Notes: a model not told the origin generated them from the letters alone. Shown: positions 19,689 to 28,062, numbered from the stretch's first letter. The stretch: 64,000 nucleotides of DNA from Bacillus licheniformis DSM 13 = ATCC 14580 (GCF_000011645.1 NC_006270.3:1361501-1425500), one strand, 5' to 3'. Numbers and translations are program-made.

Positions 19689-19714
19689 GCAAAAAATGAA
19701 GGTTGCCGGAAAAA
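19689..19714 (+). promoter_or_regulatory. Imperfect direct repeat GCAAAAA-N12-GGAAAAA upstream of lplA
   Basis: GCAAAAA at 19689-19695 and GGAAAAA at 19708-19714 repeat the 19-bp arrangement seen before yesW and yetA. The N12 spacers of this and the yetA copy also agree at several positions. Confidence 0.35.
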
Positions 19715-19728
19715 TGTAAGCGTTTTAA
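19715..19728 (+). promoter_or_regulatory. cre-like CcpA site upstream of lplA
   Basis: TGTAAGCGTTTTAA matches the cre consensus at 13 of 14 positions and lies 44 nt before lplA. A weak promoter (TTGCCG, 17 bp, TAAATT at 19703-19731) would overlap it. Carbon catabolite repression of lplABC is therefore likely. Confidence 0.6.
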
Positions 19729-19771
19729 ATTCGAGTGGAACAATGAAACGATCAAAAGGGGGAATTGTAAA

Positions 19772-21295
19772 ATGGCAAGACTGAAGCTGAAGGGAAACAA
19801 GTGGCTCGCTGCACCCGCTGTCTTTTTGCTCCTTATCGGGTGCAGTGCAAATGAGACGTCGAATCAAGACGGGAAAGGAAAAGAGAAGGATGCCATTCAT
19901 ATTATGGCTCCGCTCCTCTCGCCGGAAAGTCCGGGAGAAAACAGTCCGTCTTTAAAAGCGCTCGAAAAATACACGAAAAAACAAATTAAAGTGACATGGG
20001 TTCCGAACTCTTCCTATAATGATAAATTCAACATCGTCATGGCCTCGGGGGATTTGCCGCAAGCCATTGTCGTCACGGACAAGTCGCCGGGTTTTATCAA
20101 GTCTGTCAAATCAGGCGCGTTCTGGGAGCTTTCACCTTATTTAAAAGACTACCCGAACCTTGGAAAGGCCGATGAGAAAGTGATGAAGAACAGTTCCATT
20201 AACGGCGAGATTTACGGCATTTACAGGGCGAGGGACCTCATCCGCGCTTCGATTATCATCAGAACGGACTGGCTCGAAAATGTCGGCCTGGAGATGCCGA
20301 AAACAATCGACGAATTTTACGACGTACTGAAAGCGTTTAAAGAAAAAGACCCCGACGGAAACGGAAAGGACGATACGTACGGCATGGTAGTCCCGAAATG
20401 GATGGGGCTAGGCAACGGGAGCCCATGGGATATTATGCAGACATGGTTCGGTGCTCCAAACCGCTACGGAGTAGACGAAAAAGGGGAACTCATTCCGGAC
20501 TTCACAACAGAAGAATATATGGAAGCGCTGCGTTTTTTCAAAAAGCTGTATGATGAGGGGCTGATCAATAAAGACTTCGCCGTAATGGATTCAGCGAAGT
20601 GGAACGATCCGGTCGTCAAAGGGAAAGCTGGTGTGATCGTCGATACCGGTTCGCGGGCATCGCAGATACAAAGCGCAATGGAGGAAGCCGATCCCGGAAA
20701 CAAGGATGTGATCGATGTCATCGGAACGGTCAAAGGCCCGAAAGGAACGTATACATTCCCGACATCAGGATACGCCGGAATGATTGCCATCCCGAAAGCG
20801 AGCGTCAAAACGGAAAAAGAACTAAAAGAAGTGCTCGGCTTCTTGGACAAAATGAACGATGAAGAGGCACAGATCATTGCCAATAACGGCGTAAAAGGGC
20901 GCAACTATAAGCTTGAAAACGGTGCGTACACGTCCCTTGAAAAAAACAACAAAAAACTGCTTTACGAGCACGAGGGTCTTGCGCAGTTCAGCATGGGCAT
21001 TCCGGAACAAAGATACTATGTGGAAAAGCAAGAATCAAAGCTGTTTAAACACCGTGAACAGATTCGCAAAGAAGGGGAGAAAATCGCCGTATTCAACCCG
21101 GCAGAATCGCTCGTTTCAGATGTATACACCCAAAAAGGGGCACAGCTTGACAACATCATCCTCGATGCCAAAACACAGTTTATCATCGGCGACATCGATG
21201 AAAAAGGCTTTCAAGACGCCGTTGAGCTTTGGTATAAAAGCGGGGGCGAAGATTTGATGAAAGAACTGAACAAACGCTACAAGGAGACTAAATAG
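19772..21295 (+). CDS. lplA: LplA, ABC importer substrate-binding lipoprotein
   Basis: This 507-aa extracellular binding lipoprotein has a lipobox LLIGC with Cys about 24 residues after the start (ATG 19772, preceded by AAAGGGGG at 19756-19762). A longer frame from 19703 would bury the signal peptide and is rejected. Family 1 binding-protein features include KDPDGNGKDDTYGMV. With LplB and LplC it forms a second sugar importer in the locus; the substrate is probably a pectin-derived oligosaccharide. The signal peptide is followed by a hydrophilic Asn/Asp/Lys linker. Confidence 0.9.
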   Translation: MARLKLKGNKWLAAPAVFLLLIGCSANETSNQDGKGKEKDAIHIMAPLLSPESPGENSPSLKALEKYTKKQIKVTWVPNSSYNDKFNIVMASGDLPQAIVVTDKSPGFIKSVKSGAFWELSPYLKDYPNLGKADEKVMKNSSINGEIYGIYRARDLIRASIIIRTDWLENVGLEMPKTIDEFYDVLKAFKEKDPDGNGKDDTYGMVVPKWMGLGNGSPWDIMQTWFGAPNRYGVDEKGELIPDFTTEEYMEALRFFKKLYDEGLINKDFAVMDSAKWNDPVVKGKAGVIVDTGSRASQIQSAMEEADPGNKDVIDVIGTVKGPKGTYTFPTSGYAGMIAIPKASVKTEKELKEVLGFLDKMNDEEAQIIANNGVKGRNYKLENGAYTSLEKNNKKLLYEHEGLAQFSMGIPEQRYYVEKQESKLFKHREQIRKEGEKIAVFNPAESLVSDVYTQKGAQLDNIILDAKTQFIIGDIDEKGFQDAVELWYKSGGEDLMKELNKRYKETK

Positions 21296-21336
21296 CTCAG
21301 GTCTTTAAACAGCACACGAAAGGGGGGATGCGGCAC

Positions 21337-22290
21337 ATGGAAATCACCGCAAAAACAGGGAAGCCCGCTGTTAAGACAGAAAAGAAACCGACTGGGCTAG
21401 AGGCCGTAAAACGGGATAAATGGCTTTATCTTCTGCTTGTTCCCGGTGTTTTATATTTTCTCATATTTAAATATTGGCCGATGTGGGGCGTATTAATCGC
21501 CTTCAAGGATTATTCGCCTTATCTCGGATTTTGGCAGAGCGAATGGGTCGGATTCGAGTATTTTAAAGATTTCTTTATGAATCCTGACTTCTTCCGTCTG
21601 CTCCGAAACACGCTTATGCTGGCCGCTCTCGATTTGATCTTTGCATTTCCGGCCCCGCTCATTGTCGCTCTTTTACTGAATGAACTGCGGCACGCCATCT
21701 ATAAACGGTGCATTCAGACGTTTATATATGTTCCGCATTTCGTCTCATGGACGATCGTCGTCAGCATAACGTTTGTCTTTTTCACGGTTGATACGGGCGT
21801 GATGAATAAAGTGCTGCAAAGCATAACGGGCCGAGAGATTGCGTTTCTCTCAGATCCCGAATGGTTCAGGCCGATGATTGTGCTGCAAAGCATATGGAAG
21901 GAGACGGGCTGGGGAACGATCCTGTTTCTGGCGGCGCTCGCTTCGGTTGACCAAGAGCAGTATGAAGCGGCAGTGATGGACGGTGCAGGAAGGTTGAGGA
22001 GAATGTGGCACATTACCCTTCCGGCCATCAGAAGCACGATCGTCGTGCTTCTCATCTTAAGAATCGGCAGCTTTTTGAACATCGGCTTCGAACAGATTTT
22101 TTTAATGACCAATTCCTTAAACCGGAGCGTAGCTGAAATCTTCGACACATATGTCTATGTTGTCGGAATCACGCAGGGCGCATACAGCTACAGTACGGCA
22201 GTCGGTCTTTTCAAATCGGTTGTCGGGATCATCCTGATATTCTGCGCCAACTATATCGCGAAAAAGTTTGACCAGGACGGTCTGTTTTAA
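21337..22290 (+). CDS. lplB: LplB, ABC importer permease
   Basis: This is a 317-aa MalF-type permease with six predicted membrane segments and an EAA loop (YEAAVMDGAGRLRRMWHITLP). GGGGGG at 21322-21327 touches an ATG at 21328 but is ideally spaced from ATG 21337, which gives a length close to B. subtilis LplB. It forms the channel with LplC; the ATPase must come from elsewhere in the genome. Confidence 0.9.
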   Translation: MEITAKTGKPAVKTEKKPTGLEAVKRDKWLYLLLVPGVLYFLIFKYWPMWGVLIAFKDYSPYLGFWQSEWVGFEYFKDFFMNPDFFRLLRNTLMLAALDLIFAFPAPLIVALLLNELRHAIYKRCIQTFIYVPHFVSWTIVVSITFVFFTVDTGVMNKVLQSITGREIAFLSDPEWFRPMIVLQSIWKETGWGTILFLAALASVDQEQYEAAVMDGAGRLRRMWHITLPAIRSTIVVLLILRIGSFLNIGFEQIFLMTNSLNRSVAEIFDTYVYVVGITQGAYSYSTAVGLFKSVVGIILIFCANYIAKKFDQDGLF

Positions 22291-22308
22291 TGAATGGAGG
22301 TGAAAGGG

Positions 22309-23193
22309 ATGTCCGGTGCGGAAACGATCCATAACACAAAAGCGGGCCGGGTGTTCGATTGGTTTAATGTGATCTTTCTCGGCTGCTGCGGACTGATAAC
22401 CGTCTTGCCTTTTCTGTATATTATCGCGGGGTCATTTGCGACGGAGGCCGAGCTGGCGGAAAGGAGCTTCTTTATCTTTCCCGAGACGTTCTCGCTTGAC
22501 GCGTACCGCTATATTTTTTCAACGCCGACATTTATCAGGAGCATGGGGGTGTCTGTGCTTATAACGGTCGTGGGAACGATCGTCCAGCTCTTTTTTACAT
22601 TTACGATGGCCTATCCTCTTGCAAAACGGCACATCAAGGGAAGGAATCTGCTTTTGAATCTCGTCATTTTTGCGATGCTTTTCAGCGGAGGAATGATTCC
22701 GACGTATATCGTCGTCAAATCACTGGGACTGCTCGATTCCTATTGGGCGCTGATTTTGCCGATGGCGATCAACCCGTTCAATCTCATTATTATTAAAAAC
22801 TTTTTTCAGCAGCTTCCGAAAGAGCTTGAGGAGTCGGCCAAGATTGACGGCTGTTCAGAAATCGGCGTGTTCTTAAGGATCGCACTGCCGCTGTCTAAGC
22901 CGATTATTGCGACTTTTGCGCTGTTTTATGCGGTCGGCATTTGGAACGACTTTTTCCATGCTTTGCTGTACATCAATGACAGTGCGAAATGGCCGCTGCA
23001 AATGGTGCTGCGCCAAGTGACGATTCTTTCGGATCTGACGGGGACGACGAATGATATGATGGAAACGGTGCCGCCTGAACAATCGATCAAACTGGCCGTC
23101 ATCGTCATTGCGACGCTTCCGATTTTAGCCGTGTACCCGTTTTTGCAGAAGCATTTTGCCAAAGGCATTCTGATCGGGTCTGTGAAGGGATAA
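22309..23193 (+). CDS. lplC: LplC, ABC importer permease
   Basis: This 294-aa MalG-type permease has six membrane segments and an EAA loop (LEESAKIDGCSEIGVFLRIALP). GGAGGTG at 22296-22302 favours ATG 22309. It is the last gene of the locus. In B. subtilis the galacturonidase gene lplD follows, but here the next gene is steT on the other strand, so lplD is missing at this position. Confidence 0.9.
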   Translation: MSGAETIHNTKAGRVFDWFNVIFLGCCGLITVLPFLYIIAGSFATEAELAERSFFIFPETFSLDAYRYIFSTPTFIRSMGVSVLITVVGTIVQLFFTFTMAYPLAKRHIKGRNLLLNLVIFAMLFSGGMIPTYIVVKSLGLLDSYWALILPMAINPFNLIIIKNFFQQLPKELEESAKIDGCSEIGVFLRIALPLSKPIIATFALFYAVGIWNDFFHALLYINDSAKWPLQMVLRQVTILSDLTGTTNDMMETVPPEQSIKLAVIVIATLPILAVYPFLQKHFAKGILIGSVKG

Positions 23194-23252
23194 AAAAAAA
23201 CCGCCGGGCTCATGTGCCGGCGGCTTCGGCTCAGGCAGCTGAGCCGTTTTTA
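23192..23252. terminator. Converging terminators of lplC and steT
   Basis: Two hairpins lie between and over the converging gene ends. CCGCCGG/CCGGCGG at 23201-23223 has nine A on its left, giving a T-run for the minus-strand steT transcript. CGGCTCA/TGAGCCG at 23227-23246 has T5 on its right and serves lplC; it overlaps the steT stop codon. Confidence 0.8.
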
Positions 23253-24559
23253 TTTCTTTTTTTCATCCAAAAATAAACCGGGAGACCGACGAGACCGATC
23301 AAGATCGACCACAGGCAGCTGTAGAAGTCTGTGATGAGCGTGCTGACAAGGACAAACAATGACCCGAGAATCGCCGCTACAGGCAGGTAAGGATAGAGCG
23401 GCACGCTGTAAGATCTTCCTTGGCCGTTCTTCCGTCTCCGCAAAATAAATACCGCGAAAAACGCCATGACATAGAAGATGTAAATCATAAAAATCGAAAC
23501 CTCTGACAGCTTTTCAGGATTGCTGATGATCATTAAAATGACAGCGATAATCATCTGGACGATGACTGCGATCCAAGGCGTATGGAATGCCGGATGAACA
23601 TGCGAGATCCAGCGGGAGAAAGGCAGCTGTTTTTTCTCAGCCATCGCAAAGATCACGCGCGGAAAAGACAGAACCTTTCCGTTTAAGCAGCCGAAGATGC
23701 TGACGATAATTCCGATGGATATCAGCTTGCCGCCGAGCGGCCCGAACAGCATGGTCGCGGCTGTGCTTGTCGCATTTTCGCCGAGCTTGACAATCTGATC
23801 GGCAGGAAGAATGTGAAGCAGCGCCAAGTTAATGAACAGATAGCAGGCAGTGACGATCAGTATGCCGCCTGTCATCGCTTTCGGAAGCACTTTTTCCGGA
23901 TTCTTCATTTCTCCGCCGAGTGCTGCAAGAAGGATCCAGCCGTCATACGCGAATAGCGTCGCCAATACCGCCGCCCCGAAGTTTTGGCTGGCGATGCTCT
24001 CCGTGACCGAACTGAAAATATATTCATCGCCCTGCCATAGACCGAACACAATGATACATACAATGGGAATCAGCTTTCCGATCGTTGTGATCGTCTGAAC
24101 CGCTCCGCCGTATTTTGTTCCGACGATGTTGACGATGCATAAAAAGGCGACGGTGATGATGCCGATGAGTGCAGTCCAGGATTTATCCCAGGAAAACAAG
24201 TTGGCCACAAGCGAGCCGAAATATAATCCAAGTGCGCCGATGATGGCCGGTCCGTAGATGATGATCTGCACCCAGCCGCATAAGAAGCCCCAGAACTCGC
24301 CGTAAATTTCTTCAAGATATGTGTAAAGACCGCCTGTTTTCGGAATCTGTGCGCCCAGTTCAGCGATGGTCAGCCCGCCGGCAAGCGTCAAGATTCCGCC
24401 GAGAAGCCAGGCGAAAAGAGCGATTTGTGCGTTTCCGGAATAGGAAAGCACGCTGCCGGGCTTCATAAACACGCCGGAACCGATGATCGTTCCAATCACA
24501 AGAGATAGCGCAAATAACAAGCCTATCTCTTTTTTTAGTCCGTTTGCTTCTGCATTCAT
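23231..24559 (-). CDS. steT: Serine/threonine exchanger SteT (APC family)
   Basis: This L-amino-acid antiporter of the LAT-like APC family has 442 aa and 12 predicted membrane segments, with the conserved GTIIGSGVFMKPG in segment 1. It is nearly identical in layout to B. subtilis SteT (YkbA), which exchanges serine and threonine. The start is ATG at 24559 (MNAEANGLKKEIG) because GGGAGG lies 7 nt upstream; the longer frame to 24592 has no such site. It is convergent with lplC. Confidence 0.9.
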   Translation of the reverse strand: MNAEANGLKKEIGLLFALSLVIGTIIGSGVFMKPGSVLSYSGNAQIALFAWLLGGILTLAGGLTIAELGAQIPKTGGLYTYLEEIYGEFWGFLCGWVQIIIYGPAIIGALGLYFGSLVANLFSWDKSWTALIGIITVAFLCIVNIVGTKYGGAVQTITTIGKLIPIVCIIVFGLWQGDEYIFSSVTESIASQNFGAAVLATLFAYDGWILLAALGGEMKNPEKVLPKAMTGGILIVTACYLFINLALLHILPADQIVKLGENATSTAATMLFGPLGGKLISIGIIVSIFGCLNGKVLSFPRVIFAMAEKKQLPFSRWISHVHPAFHTPWIAVIVQMIIAVILMIISNPEKLSEVSIFMIYIFYVMAFFAVFILRRRKNGQGRSYSVPLYPYLPVAAILGSLFVLVSTLITDFYSCLWSILIGLVGLPVYFWMKKRNKNGSAA

Positions 24560-24644
24560 TGCTATGCCTCCCATTGATGTGATCTCTTTCATAGAAAACT
24601 ATTTTTATATTGTAATACCTTTTTTAAAAAAGAAAAATTAAATA

Positions 24645-24659
24645 AATTTTCTGATTTTC
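24645..24659 (-). promoter_or_regulatory. CodY-like box upstream of steT
   Basis: AATTTTCTGATTTTC matches the CodY motif AATTTTCWGAAAATT at 11 of 15 positions, in the AT-rich leader of steT. Amino-acid dependent repression would make sense for this transporter, but the match is imperfect. Confidence 0.35.
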
Positions 24660-24799
24660 GTATTTCTTGTATATGTTAAACATTTCAAGGTCGTAAACCC
24701 CGGGATAACCATCAATAACCGAACTTTAATATATGATTTTTGATATATTGTTAGTTTTTATAGGAGAGGGAGGGAGGCCCGACCGGGAAGACGGTTTGG

Positions 24800-24828
24800 T
24801 TGACTTTTCAAATCAAATCGCCTATTTT
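24800..24828 (+). promoter_or_regulatory. SigA promoter of mhqA
   Basis: TTGACT (24800-24805), 17 bp, TATTTT (24823-24828). The start of transcription near 24835 falls just before the MhqR-type operator. Confidence 0.7.
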
Positions 24829-24841
24829 GGAGAAAGAATAA

Positions 24842-24857
24842 ATCTCGAATTCGAGAT
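24842..24857 (+). promoter_or_regulatory. MhqR-type operator
   Basis: ATCTCGAATTCGAGAT is a perfect 16-bp palindrome that matches the MhqR box known from B. subtilis mhq promoters. It covers about +8 to +23, where repressor binding would block transcription until quinones or catechol inactivate MhqR. Confidence 0.85.
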
Positions 24858-24878
24858 ATTTAATTGGGAGATGATAGA

Positions 24879-25832
24879 ATGAACGTAAATGGCATTCACC
24901 ACGTATCTGCTTTAACAGCAAACGCCCAGCATAACCTGGATTTCTATGTCAAAGGGCTTGGCATGAAACTGATAAAGAAATCGGTCAATCAGGACGATCC
25001 GACCATGTACCACTTGTTTTACGGGGATGAAGTCGCGTCTCCGGGTTCGGATTTGACATTTTTCGAGATTCCGATGCTTGCCCGGAGACGGGAAGGGACG
25101 AACTGTATTTCGGCCGTATCACTTCGGGTTCCCGGTGAACAAGCACTCGAATTTTGGGAGAAGCGGCTTCATGAGCTCGGCACAGAGATTTGCGGCATCG
25201 AGACGCGTGCGGGGCGGAGCATTCTCCGCTTTTTAGATCATGAAGGACAGAACATGATGTTTGTAGCTGATGAAAAGGGAAAAGACCATGGAGTGCCTGT
25301 GAAAAACGGCGTCATTCCTGAGGATGCTGCAATCAGGGGGCTCGGCCCGGTCGAACTGACTGTCAGGGACGCCGGTCCGACGGCGGCGGTGCTGACCGAT
25401 ATTCTCGGCTTTCATAAAATCGGTGAGGAACAGGCTGACGAATCCGGCCAAACGCTTCACATATTTGAATCGGGTGAAGGAGGAGCAGGCACGGAGGTGC
25501 ATGTGAAACAGTCAGATGACGGCAGAAGAGAGCGTCCCGGAAGAGGAAGCGTCCATCATGTCGCTTTCCGCGTCAAAGATGAAGAAGAACTTAAGCAGTG
25601 GCATGAGATAATCAGTGAGAACGGCTTTTCGAATTCAGGGATTGTGGAACGCTATTATTTTAAGGCGCTGTATTTCAGAGAACCGAACGGCATACTTTTT
25701 GAACTGTCGACTGACGGTCCTGGCTTTGCCGTTGATGAATCAATTGATGAGCTCGGCCAAAGCCTTGCCCTTCCGCCGTATCTCGAGCATCGGCGGAAAG
25801 AGATTGAAGCGCGGCTGAAACCGATCCGATAA
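24879..25832 (+). CDS. mhqA: Ring-cleaving dioxygenase MhqA (YkcA)
   Basis: This 317-aa protein of the vicinal-oxygen-chelate (glyoxalase/extradiol dioxygenase) superfamily has two modules, residues about 5-130 and 150-280. Metal ligands are expected in GIHHVSALT (His), SVHHVAFRV (His) and ILFELSTD (Glu). It probably opens hydroquinone or thiol-quinone rings, protecting against methylhydroquinone and catechol. Start ATG 24879 has GGGAG 8 nt upstream. The palindromic MhqR operator in front supports the name over other glyoxalase-family members. Confidence 0.88.
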   Translation: MNVNGIHHVSALTANAQHNLDFYVKGLGMKLIKKSVNQDDPTMYHLFYGDEVASPGSDLTFFEIPMLARRREGTNCISAVSLRVPGEQALEFWEKRLHELGTEICGIETRAGRSILRFLDHEGQNMMFVADEKGKDHGVPVKNGVIPEDAAIRGLGPVELTVRDAGPTAAVLTDILGFHKIGEEQADESGQTLHIFESGEGGAGTEVHVKQSDDGRRERPGRGSVHHVAFRVKDEEELKQWHEIISENGFSNSGIVERYYFKALYFREPNGILFELSTDGPGFAVDESIDELGQSLALPPYLEHRRKEIEARLKPIR

Positions 25833-25866
25833 AAAAACGAGGTCCCGAAAAGGACCTCGTTTTTTA
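25832..25866 (+). terminator. Intrinsic terminator after mhqA
   Basis: AACGAGGTCC, a six-base loop, GGACCTCGTT and a T-run immediately follow the mhqA stop. The A-run on the left could also make it work on the other strand. Confidence 0.9.
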
Positions 25867-25897
25867 TATAGGCTCTGTTAAACGTAAATGTTGATAT

Positions 25898-25926
25898 TTG
25901 ATAACTTTCCATAATATTGGTATAAT
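25898..25926 (+). promoter_or_regulatory. Strong SigA promoter with overlapping LexA-like dyad
   Basis: TTGATA (25898-25903), 17 bp and a perfect TATAAT (25921-25926) are followed at 25933-25946 by AGAACAAACATTCG. This matches the B. subtilis SOS box CGAACRNRYGTTCG at 12 of 14 positions and sits at the predicted transcription start. DNA-damage control is therefore possible. Confidence 0.6.
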
Positions 25927-25946
25927 CAGATGAGAACAAACATTCG

Positions 25947-26087
25947 ATGAGAGGCTATCAAGGTGAGCGAAGCGTTTGCAACTTGTTAAAGTATATCGGC
26001 AAATTACCACGAGCTGAAAAAGAACAAGTGTACCAATGGGTTAAACGCTATGCTGAACCTTCTTCCATTGTTGGTGTTCGATTATAA
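25947..26087 (+). CDS. Small ORF of 46 aa behind a LexA-like promoter, unknown
   Basis: ATG 25947 to TAA 26085-26087 encodes a basic 46-aa peptide (begins MRGYQGERSVCNLLKY, contains LPRAEKEQVYQWVKRYAEPS). It has a natural helix-forming composition and starts about 14 nt after the predicted transcription start, but no good ribosome site precedes it. It could be a short real protein, the remnant of a longer deleted gene, or a fragment of a mobile element. I do not recognise it. Confidence 0.35.
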   Translation: MRGYQGERSVCNLLKYIGKLPRAEKEQVYQWVKRYAEPSSIVGVRL

Positions 26088-26224
26088 CAGAGACATATGA
26101 CAGTTTGCGACTCGCAAAAATGAATGTGCAGTCCTAATTCAACCATTCAGTAGGATTGTTAGAAAGCGCTGAATAGAAATTTATAAAATGTTGGGTTATT
26201 AAAAATGAAAAGTGAGGTTTGTAT

Positions 26225-26587
26225 ATGAATACTGTCAGCCAAGAAATCCAAGATTTGTCCATTAAATCTTTGGAATCAACTTTTAATAAACTAACAAATG
26301 CTTATAAAAGCACGACAGAAAAAGGTTCAAACACAACTCTTGTCAAAAAGAGACTAAACGCAGTGAAAATTGGTTTAGAAAGCCTAAAAGGTACTTGGTA
26401 TGGAGAAGATTTCGGCTATAACGAAGAAATCATATTGACTACTAAAAAAGTTTTAAAAGGTATCATTCCATCTATTGAAAAACAAATAGCAAAAGCAAAA
26501 GAAGGCAGTCCTCAAAAAACATTAAATGAGCGTCGCCTGACTGCACTAAAACTGGCAATCGAATCTTTGGAGAACCGTCTTATATAA
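26225..26587 (+). CDS. Unknown 120-aa protein with internal repeat
   Basis: This soluble, Lys-rich, all-helical protein has no signal peptide. Two segments resemble each other: KKRLNAVKIGLESLKG (residues about 41-56) and ERRLTALKLAIESLEN (about 102-117), suggesting an internal duplication. ATG 26225 has GTGAGG 7 nt upstream. Base composition is clearly more AT-rich than mhqA and htrA on either side, and this gene is not in the B. subtilis order, so it looks like an acquired gene. No function can be assigned. Confidence 0.65.
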   Translation: MNTVSQEIQDLSIKSLESTFNKLTNAYKSTTEKGSNTTLVKKRLNAVKIGLESLKGTWYGEDFGYNEEIILTTKKVLKGIIPSIEKQIAKAKEGSPQKTLNERRLTALKLAIESLENRLI

Positions 26588-26595
26588 GACGGTTC
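26572..26595. repeat. Perfect 24-bp palindrome over the stop codon of the 120-aa gene
   Basis: Arms GAACCGTCTTAT and ATAAGACGGTTC are joined without a spacer and span the last codons, the TAA (26585-26587) and 8 nt beyond. No T-run follows, so it is not a standard terminator. It may act as an mRNA 3' stabiliser or as a protein site. Confidence 0.7.
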
Positions 26596-26638
26596 TTAAA
26601 TTGTTTCAGAATCGTGTGAGTTACATAACAAGATTGAA

Positions 26639-26672
26639 GGAAACCGTTTTTACTACGGCTTCCCTTTATTTT
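26639..26672 (+). terminator. Candidate terminator downstream of the 120-aa gene
   Basis: GGAAACCGT and ACGGCTTCC form a stem with one internal mismatch, followed by CTTTATTTTTG. It is on the + strand, about 50 nt beyond the gene. Confidence 0.55.
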
Positions 26673-26760
26673 TGCGTATTTAACAACATCCAAATCTAAC
26701 AGAGTCTTTATATAAAAGGCATCCGGCACAGCCGGCGGCCCCGTAAAGGGGGGCATGCTG

Positions 26761-28062
26761 TTAAGATGATGCGGATTCTTTCTGGTCAAGGGTGATTTGT
26801 TTTGTCATGGTTTTGCCGTTTCGAATGAGGGTAACCTTTACCGTATCCCCGATTTTTGCATCGTTGTAAAGAAGGTTGCGCAGCGCGCTTCCTGTATCGG
26901 TTTCTTTTCCGTTAAAGCTGACGATGACATCGTTCTCTTTAAGGCCCGCTTTTTCAGCTGGGGAGCCTGAAGCGACCTGGCGGATGTAGACGCCTTTGTT
27001 TAACTGGCTGCCGCTTAATCCGAGGGTGCCTGTTTGATAGTTTTCCGGCACCTGCTCAAGATCCATCATGCCGATTCCGATGAACGGGCGCTCAATTTTT
27101 CCTTTAGACATCAGCTCTTCTGCAATCGGTTTGACATCATTGCTTGGAATCGCAAATCCGATGCCTTCTACTCCGCTTTCACTGATTTTCATGCTGTTGA
27201 TGCCGATCACTTCACCCTTTGTATTCAAAAGGGCGCCTCCGCTGTTGCCGGGGTTGATGGCCGCGTCGGTTTGAATGACGTTCATCTCGGTTTGGCCTGC
27301 GGATGTATCTACGGAAACGGTCCGATCAACACCGCTGATGATGCCTTGTGTCACCGTGCGGGACAGATCTTTGCCGAGCGGGTTTCCAATAGCGATCACC
27401 GATTCGCCTGCTTTCAAGCTTGACGAATCGCCGAAAGAGGCGACTTTTTCCACGTGATCAGCGGAAATTTCAACAACGGCAAGGTCTGTCAACGAATCGC
27501 TGCCCAGCAATTTACCTTCCACTTCTTTGCCGTTGGACAGGGAAACCGTCAGTTTAGACGCGCCTTCGACAACGTGGTTATTTGTAATAATGTATGCTTT
27601 GCCGTTTGCTTTTTTATAGATGACACCTGAGCCTGTGCCTGTTTCTTGTTCGCTTGAGCTGCTGCTGTTGCTTTCAAAACCGAACATACCGCTCTCTGTT
27701 TGTTTTTGATAGTTTGAAATACCGACGATGGCGGGAGATACATTTTCAACCATTGTAGAAATGTCGGACGAATTGGTGCTGGACAATTTTTCGGTATTCG
27801 CTTTAGTGGAAGAAGCCGATGAGTTCGACGTCTCGTTTGTTTGCGTCTGGACGGATGTATTGGCCGTTTCGTCTTTGCTATGCTGGTATGTCGTGACGCC
27901 GAGAACGAGGCTTCCTCCGATGATGCCGCTGAGAATCGGCGTCATCCACGAGAGTCTCCGCTTTTGCTGTTCTGCTTTTTTTATCGCCTGGTCGGGCTTT
28001 TGATCGGAGACGATGAGTTCGTTTTTTGTTTCAAGCTGATCTTCTCTATTATATTCCATCAT
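26761..28062 (-). CDS. htrA: HtrA membrane-anchored serine protease
   Basis: This DegP/HtrA quality-control protease faces the cell exterior. Layout: a charged cytoplasmic head (residues 1-35), one membrane segment (about 40-60), a Ser/Thr/Asn-rich linker, a trypsin-like domain with His in ITNNHVVEG, Asp in SLTDLAVVE and Ser in NPGNSGGALL, and a C-terminal PDZ domain (about 325-425). ATG 28062 is preferred over GTG 28068 because AGGAG is 7-8 nt upstream (433 aa). It degrades misfolded secreted proteins, and in B. subtilis it is controlled by CssRS. Confidence 0.92.
   Translation of the reverse strand: MMEYNREDQLETKNELIVSDQKPDQAIKKAEQQKRRLSWMTPILSGIIGGSLVLGVTTYQHSKDETANTSVQTQTNETSNSSASSTKANTEKLSSTNSSDISTMVENVSPAIVGISNYQKQTESGMFGFESNSSSSSEQETGTGSGVIYKKANGKAYIITNNHVVEGASKLTVSLSNGKEVEGKLLGSDSLTDLAVVEISADHVEKVASFGDSSSLKAGESVIAIGNPLGKDLSRTVTQGIISGVDRTVSVDTSAGQTEMNVIQTDAAINPGNSGGALLNTKGEVIGINSMKISESGVEGIGFAIPSNDVKPIAEELMSKGKIERPFIGIGMMDLEQVPENYQTGTLGLSGSQLNKGVYIRQVASGSPAEKAGLKENDVIVSFNGKETDTGSALRNLLYNDAKIGDTVKVTLIRNGKTMTKQITLDQKESASS

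Noticed and set aside
25947..26087. The short ORF as an insertion-sequence remnant
   Set aside because: No terminal inverted repeats, target duplications or transposase motifs could be seen around it, so I list it only as an unknown small ORF.
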